A stretch of 12,065 bases of DNA, taken from the NCBI GenBank assembly GCA_938044055.1, contig CALIQO010000424.1, forward strand, positions 1 to 12,065. Direction: 5' to 3'. Below the pieces are notes generated by a model, which did no database searches, had not been told where the DNA came from, and worked only from the letters and a program-made list of their open reading frames with translations. The DNA comes from an uncultured Saprospiraceae bacterium. Lineage in GTDB: Bacteria > Bacteroidota > Bacteroidia > Chitinophagales > Saprospiraceae. Position 1 is the first letter of the stretch. The number at the start of each line of letters is the position of its first letter. Made by a program: the position numbers and the translations under genes. Below are positions 7,427-12,065 of the stretch, piece by piece.

Positions 7427-8170
7427 ATGAAAATTCTAAAGTGGGCTCTTATAATATTACTGGTTCTTGCGGTTATAGGATTTATATTCGTTAAGGCAGT
7501 AAGTGAAGAAAAACCAATCGGTGCTCAAGGCCCTGAAGCAGAGGCCTTAGCAGATAAGATGATGGAAGCCCTTAATCATAGTGCCTTAGATTCTGTGAAA
7601 TATATTTCTTGGGATTTCGCAGGCAGGAACACCCACATCTATGACCGAGAGAATGATATGTCCATTGTAAAGTGGAAAGACTATGAAGTACACATAAACC
7701 ATAAAACAGTAAGTGGTAATGTATTCCAAAATGGAACCAAAATTACTTCCGATACAGATAAGCTTGTGCAGAAAGCCTGGAGTCACTGGTGTAATGATAG
7801 TTTCTGGTTGCTGGCCCCCTTTAAGATAAAAGACCCGGGCACAATCAGGTCGATAGTTGACTTAGATAAGGAGACATATCCAGACCATAACGGTCTTATG
7901 GTCAGCTATGATAGTGGAGGCGTTACACCTGGTGATAGTTATCTGTGGATTCTAGATAATAACAATGTTCCTATAGGATATAAAATGTGGGTAAGTATTA
8001 TCCCTATCGGTGGCCTATATGCAACATGGGCTGACTGGAATTCGTATACAGATGGACTCAGACTCTCTTCTTCACATGATTTAAAGATTTTTAACCTAGT
8101 GCTTAGCAATATTAAAACAGGTAAATCCTGGAGTGAACTAGGTTTTAACGATAACCCTATAAAACTTTAA
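7427..8170 (+). CDS. Membrane-anchored protein of unknown function, 247 residues
   Basis: I do not firmly recognise this family. An N-terminal hydrophobic helix (about residues 6-24) followed by a polar segment suggests a single membrane anchor with the body in the periplasm; no lipobox is present. The body is mixed alpha/beta and rich in aromatic residues, with two motif-like blocks: NDSFWLLAPFKIKDPG at 123-138 and GGVTPGDSYLWILD at 164-177. Such blocks, with W-D-F near 62-64, resemble Bacteroidota proteins of a LolA-like or outer-membrane-lipoprotein-sorting type (DUF6503-like). That resemblance is from memory and unverified. The start at ATG 7427 is preferred because the hydrophobic helix begins just after it. 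It is divergent from the glycosyltransferase, with no clear operon partner. Confidence 0.75.
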   Translation: MKILKWALIILLVLAVIGFIFVKAVSEEKPIGAQGPEAEALADKMMEALNHSALDSVKYISWDFAGRNTHIYDRENDMSIVKWKDYEVHINHKTVSGNVFQNGTKITSDTDKLVQKAWSHWCNDSFWLLAPFKIKDPGTIRSIVDLDKETYPDHNGLMVSYDSGGVTPGDSYLWILDNNNVPIGYKMWVSIIPIGGLYATWADWNSYTDGLRLSSSHDLKIFNLVLSNIKTGKSWSELGFNDNPIKL

Positions 8171-8445
8171 CCTACTGTTCGGTATTGTACCCTTTCTAGG
8201 TCCTGCATTCCGTGTGCATGCAGCCTAAGGCACTGGTTAAATTACATTGTGTGATCATTCTGGGATGAACGACAAAACCCATGAAGCAATTCATCCACGA
8301 TGGAAGTTGCTACGAACCGAGATCAACACATAATCGATACATCTATACGGATACATACTTTCCAGATATAAATCGTACTTATTCTGTGCTTATCCATATT
8401 TAATGCCGTAGCTTAGTTCTATATCTACACCAGAATTACTGCATT
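8171..8445. other. Non-coding gap before the alpha-2-macroglobulin gene
   Basis: This 275-bp stretch contains no supported gene, tRNA or mobile-element end. It holds one stem-loop near the preceding stop and two copies of GATACAT, at 8336-8342 and 8350-8356. I found no full match to TAnnTTTG, so the promoter of the alpha-2-macroglobulin gene is not identified. Confidence 0.5.
8198..8226 (+). terminator. Stem-loop 28 nt after the 247-residue gene, possible terminator without T-run
   Basis: CTGCAT at 8203-8208 pairs with ATGCAG at 8218-8223 across a 9-nt loop. The stem extends by AGG (8198-8200) with CCT (8224-8226) past a 2-nt bulge, giving 9 base pairs. No run of T follows, so intrinsic termination is doubtful; its position is the main argument for it. 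Confidence 0.3.
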
Positions 8446-11400
8446 ATGAAATATGGAATTTCCTTTCTTCTTTTAATTGTCATTACTCTTTCTTGCCGGC
8501 AGACTATAACCAAGAAGGAATATGATCCAGATGCATTGGGAAAATTCATATCTGCATACACACAAGAGATAATCTCTTCTTCAGAAGAAATCACCATTGA
8601 GTTTTCTAAAAAACCAGAAAGAATAGAAATCACTCCAGGTGCATCTGCAGAATCATATGTACAAATTTCTCCTTCGGTGGATTCAGAAATTTATTGGAAA
8701 GACTCCTATCACATCAGCATTAAACCTGTAGAGCGCCTAGAAAGTGATTTTTCTTTTTCAGTAGCTGTGTTTCTTTCAGAATTATTTATAGATGTGCCAG
8801 ATGAAATTCTTACACCGTTGTTTTCTTATAAGACGATGCCCATAAACCTAGACTATGATTTAAGCCCGCATTTAAATTACAGTCAATCTTCAGCCCAGGT
8901 TTCTGGTTCCATACAGAGTACAGATTATGTTGCCGCCGATAAAATTGAAAAAGCCCTATCCATAGAGAAGGGAGACGTAGAATGGCATCATGATGAACAA
9001 GGAAGGAACCACCATTTCACTATTAAGAATATTGCTAGAAGAGAAAAAAAAGAAACATTTGCCTTGAGCATTAACTATGAAAAAGAGGTCTTTAAAAAAG
9101 AATATACAGTGGAAGCATTAGATGCATTCGAAGTAGTATCCAGTACAATCACTAGCACTACTTCCCCTATTATAATTCGATTTACAGGAGAACTTGATGG
9201 CCGCCAGAAACTAGACGGTTTTGTACTATGTTCAGACTACAAGGGTGGTTTTAAATATGAAATAGATGGATCTAAAATTCTTGCTTATCCTCAGGAGTCA
9301 TTGCCTAAACAAGGAAAAATTACTATTAAAAATCTTATAAAAAGTACTGCTGGAAAAACGATAAAAGAAGATTATGTAGCAAGCTATCAAGTAGATCCGA
9401 TTAAGCCAGAAGTACGGCTTTCAGGGAATGGTGTAATCACTCCTTTTACAGATGAAGTCGGATTCTCATTTGAAGCGAGGGCATTGAATGTTGTAGATGT
9501 AGAAGTGTTTAAAATATTTTCAGATAATGTCTTACAATACTTGCAGAACAATCGTCTGAACGAGAGATCATATTACCTCAACCATGTCGGCCGAATCATT
9601 CATCAAGAAAAAATAAATCTTAAGCAATCTACATCTAGTTTCAACTACGATGAATGGACGCTTCACTCCCTTGACATCAGTAGTATTACTACCATCGATC
9701 CAGGCGCACTTTACGTAATCAGGGTGGGTTATCGTGGTGCTTATACCGACTACCCGTGTGATAAGAAAATAGTAGAAGGTCCTTTAGAATTATCAGATCC
9801 TCCTGCTAGTATCATGAGATACAACACCTCTTATGAAGGATACAACTACAACCACAATGACGACCCATGCTATCCGTTATACTATAATCAAAATCGTTTT
9901 ATACAACGAAATATTCTTGCTTCTAATATAGGGGTTATCGCGAAAGGGGATGGAGAGAACTCCCTCCATATACATGTGAGAAACTTACAAGATGCTGAAG
10001 CCATATCTAGTGCTAGGGTTAAGGTTTATGATTTCCAGAAACAACTTATAATCGAATCCGAAACCAACAACAAAGGATATGTTTCTTACAAGATTCCTAG
10101 AAAGGCAAGCTTTATTGTTGTAGAAAACAACAACCAATACGGCTACCTCTCCATTGCTGATTCTTATGCGAATTCTGTTTCAGATTTTGACATCGGAGGA
10201 CACACGAAAAAAGAAGGAATCGACGGGTGGGTGTATACAGAACGAGGTGTATGGAGACCTGGAGATACCATTCATTCTAATTTTATTCTAGAAGATAAGT
10301 TAAACAAAATACCTGAAAATCATCCGGTTACATTTACAGTGACAGATGCACGCGGAAAAAAGCACATAGAAGAAGCCGTCACAAGATCTCTCGGTGGAAT
10401 ATACACATATAAAATTCCTACGGAAGAAAATGATCCTACCGGAGTGTGGCACTTAGATGTAACCGTAGGCAATGCTACTTTTCATAAGCCTTTACGGATA
10501 GAAACAGTAAAACCGAATCGCCTTAAAATAGAACCTAAGATTGACAAGCGCATGGTTCTAAATAATTCAATGACCTTGCCGATTGAAGCTGCATGGTTGT
10601 ATGGAAGCCCGGCGAGTAATCTAAATGCCAAAGTTGATGTTTCCTATAGCAGCAGAAAAACCACCTTCGAAGGATATAGATCATATACATGGGATGATCC
10701 TGCTAGAACCATAGAAAGCAACCCTCTTAACATTTATGATGGAAAATTAGACGCTGATGGAAAAACGAATGTTGAAATTAAGAGAGGAAAAAACTTCAAC
10801 CCACCTGGAAAGCTCAACATGAAAATCAACACTCGAGTATATGAACCTTCAGGTAATTTCAGTGAAGATTTTTCAACTACTTCTATAGACCCTTATAGCC
10901 ATTACGTAGGAATTAAAATTCCAGAGAGTAGGTGGGGTAGAAATTATCTTCCGCGTACTTCTGTAGATCCTATAGAAATGATCGTTGTGGATCGAGATGG
11001 AAACCCTGTCCGCAACAGGAATATCTCTGTCGGGTTATATGAAGCAGAGTGGCAATGGTGGTATGCGCGATCTCGGTCCAATATTTATCGATACGACCAG
11101 TCCAACCATTATGGTTCTGTTGAGAAAAAGAAATTCAAAACCGATGCTTCTGGAAAAATTTCTTGGCGGCCAGACAATCTGCATAATTATAGATACATGA
11201 TCAGAGCTTGTGATGATGAATCGGGTCATTGTACAGGAAGCCTGTTTTTCACCAGTTATTACGACCCTCAATCCAACGATGGTTCTGCTAAAATCATGCA
11301 AATTGATTCTGAAAAAACCACGTATTCCGTCGGTGAAGAAATTAAGATTCAGGTGCCGAGTAATACAGGTTCCAAAATTCTTGTTTCGATAGAAAATGGA

Positions 11401-12065
11401 AGTGAAATCCTAAATCAAATCTGGGTAGAGGGGCAGAAGGAATCCACACCTGTAACCATTGAATCTGAAGAGTTTATGGCCCCTAATATTTATGCCCATG
11501 TAACCTTAATTCAGTCCGCAATTAGCCAGTCGGAAGATTTACCTCTGCGGATGTATGGAGTTCTTCCACTCACTATTCTCAACACCGATAAAATACTAAA
11601 TCCTGAAATCACTAGTAAAGATAAGGTACGCCCAGAAGAACCATTCACAGTAACCGTGTCAGAAAAAGAAGGCAAGGAAATGGTCTATACCCTAGCAGTT
11701 GTAGACGAAGGCCTCTTAGGGTTAACTAGATTCAACACACCTAATCCTGGTGGCCATTTTCATGCTAAACAATCTCTAGGAATAAAAACATGGGACCTAT
11801 ACGATCAAGTAGATATTTCTATGGGGAAAAATATAGAAAAGTATATAAGTATCGGAGGAGATGCAGGAAGTGACATTGATAAGAGCGGCGGAAAAATGAC
11901 ACGATTTGTTCCTGTAGTAAAACACCTAGGCCCATTCCTGCTAGACAAGAATAAAAAGAAAAATCATTCTATAGAGATCAATAATTATTCTGGTGCCGTA
12001 AGAGTTATGGTCGTCGCTCGGGAGAATGATGCCTATGGATCTTCAGAAAAAGAAATCAAAGTAGT
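8446..12065 (+). CDS. Alpha-2-macroglobulin family lipoprotein, N-terminal 1206 residues (C-terminus outside window)
   Basis: An uninterrupted frame from ATG 8446 to the right edge. Residues 1-17 form a lipoprotein signal ending TLSC with lipidated Cys17. The next several hundred residues are beta-rich macroglobulin-type domains. Family signatures appear in order: QRNILASNIGVIAK at 487-500, YTERGVWRPGDT at 597-608 (the A2M_N hallmark), VDEGLLGLTRF at 1086-1096 (bait-region domain), and RVMVVA plus AYGSSEK at 1186-1202. Bacterial alpha-2-macroglobulins are envelope-anchored protease traps thought to protect the cell from host or competitor proteases, often paired with penicillin-binding protein PbpC. 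The thioester-containing domain (CxEQ in active forms) lies beyond the window, so it cannot be said whether this copy is the trapping type. Full length would be about 1700-1900 residues. No Shine-Dalgarno is evident; the signal peptide fixes the start. Confidence 0.92.
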   Translation, partial: MKYGISFLLLIVITLSCRQTITKKEYDPDALGKFISAYTQEIISSSEEITIEFSKKPERIEITPGASAESYVQISPSVDSEIYWKDSYHISIKPVERLESDFSFSVAVFLSELFIDVPDEILTPLFSYKTMPINLDYDLSPHLNYSQSSAQVSGSIQSTDYVAADKIEKALSIEKGDVEWHHDEQGRNHHFTIKNIARREKKETFALSINYEKEVFKKEYTVEALDAFEVVSSTITSTTSPIIIRFTGELDGRQKLDGFVLCSDYKGGFKYEIDGSKILAYPQESLPKQGKITIKNLIKSTAGKTIKEDYVASYQVDPIKPEVRLSGNGVITPFTDEVGFSFEARALNVVDVEVFKIFSDNVLQYLQNNRLNERSYYLNHVGRIIHQEKINLKQSTSSFNYDEWTLHSLDISSITTIDPGALYVIRVGYRGAYTDYPCDKKIVEGPLELSDPPASIMRYNTSYEGYNYNHNDDPCYPLYYNQNRFIQRNILASNIGVIAKGDGENSLHIHVRNLQDAEAISSARVKVYDFQKQLIIESETNNKGYVSYKIPRKASFIVVENNNQYGYLSIADSYANSVSDFDIGGHTKKEGIDGWVYTERGVWRPGDTIHSNFILEDKLNKIPENHPVTFTVTDARGKKHIEEAVTRSLGGIYTYKIPTEENDPTGVWHLDVTVGNATFHKPLRIETVKPNRLKIEPKIDKRMVLNNSMTLPIEAAWLYGSPASNLNAKVDVSYSSRKTTFEGYRSYTWDDPARTIESNPLNIYDGKLDADGKTNVEIKRGKNFNPPGKLNMKINTRVYEPSGNFSEDFSTTSIDPYSHYVGIKIPESRWGRNYLPRTSVDPIEMIVVDRDGNPVRNRNISVGLYEAEWQWWYARSRSNIYRYDQSNHYGSVEKKKFKTDASGKISWRPDNLHNYRYMIRACDDESGHCTGSLFFTSYYDPQSNDGSAKIMQIDSEKTTYSVGEEIKIQVPSNTGSKILVSIENGSEILNQIWVEGQKESTPVTIESEEFMAPNIYAHVTLIQSAISQSEDLPLRMYGVLPLTILNTDKILNPEITSKDKVRPEEPFTVTVSEKEGKEMVYTLAVVDEGLLGLTRFNTPNPGGHFHAKQSLGIKTWDLYDQVDISMGKNIEKYISIGGDAGSDIDKSGGKMTRFVPVVKHLGPFLLDKNKKKNHSIEINNYSGAVRVMVVARENDAYGSSEKEIKV

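Noticed and set aside
8265..8333. Short plus-strand ORF of 22 codons in the gap before the alpha-2-macroglobulin gene
   Set aside because: No ribosome binding site, no recognisable motif, and of a length expected by chance.
8336..8356. Two GATACAT copies 14 nt apart
   Set aside because: Only 7 nt and two copies in AT-rich sequence; too weak to call a regulatory repeat.
10985..11392. Several short ORFs on both strands inside the alpha-2-macroglobulin gene
   Set aside because: They lie within a continuous coding frame with clear family motifs and have no features of their own.

Overview
The window looks like ordinary chromosome from a member of the Bacteroidota, probably a Cytophagales-like marine or soil bacterium. 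This rests on moderate to low GC, weak or absent Shine-Dalgarno sequences, two matches to the Bacteroidota -7 promoter box TAnnTTTG, and the kinds of proteins present: a cytochrome c/PA14/beta-propeller lipoprotein, secreted thioredoxin-fold proteins with helical C-termini, and a lipoprotein alpha-2-macroglobulin. The phylum is inferred from the sequence and no search was run.

Layout. Positions 1-2640 (minus) hold most of a large lipoprotein whose C-terminus lies beyond the left edge. Behind it on the same strand, 85-103 bp upstream, is a complete class III PLP-dependent aminotransferase (to 3925). A divergent intergenic region separates it from a plus-strand pair of paralogous exported thioredoxin-like proteins (4171-5349 and 5349-6596) joined by a TAATG stop/start overlap. 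A family 2 glycosyltransferase (6587-7327, minus) converges on the second thioredoxin gene and overlaps it by 10 nt. Divergent from the glycosyltransferase is a 247-residue membrane-anchored protein of unknown function (7427-8170, plus). After a 275-bp gap comes the first 1206 codons of a bacterial alpha-2-macroglobulin lipoprotein (8446 to the right edge), cut off before its thioester domain.

The common theme is the cell envelope: five of the seven products carry signal peptides, lipoprotein signals or a membrane anchor. The aminotransferase and glycosyltransferase are cytoplasmic or membrane-peripheral enzymes. Only the thioredoxin pair is clearly an operon; the other genes look like independent units. 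I see no mobile element, CRISPR array, RNA gene or prophage, and no clear evidence of an undescribed system. The best candidates for follow-up are the coupled thioredoxin/helical-repeat pair and the 247-residue unknown protein.
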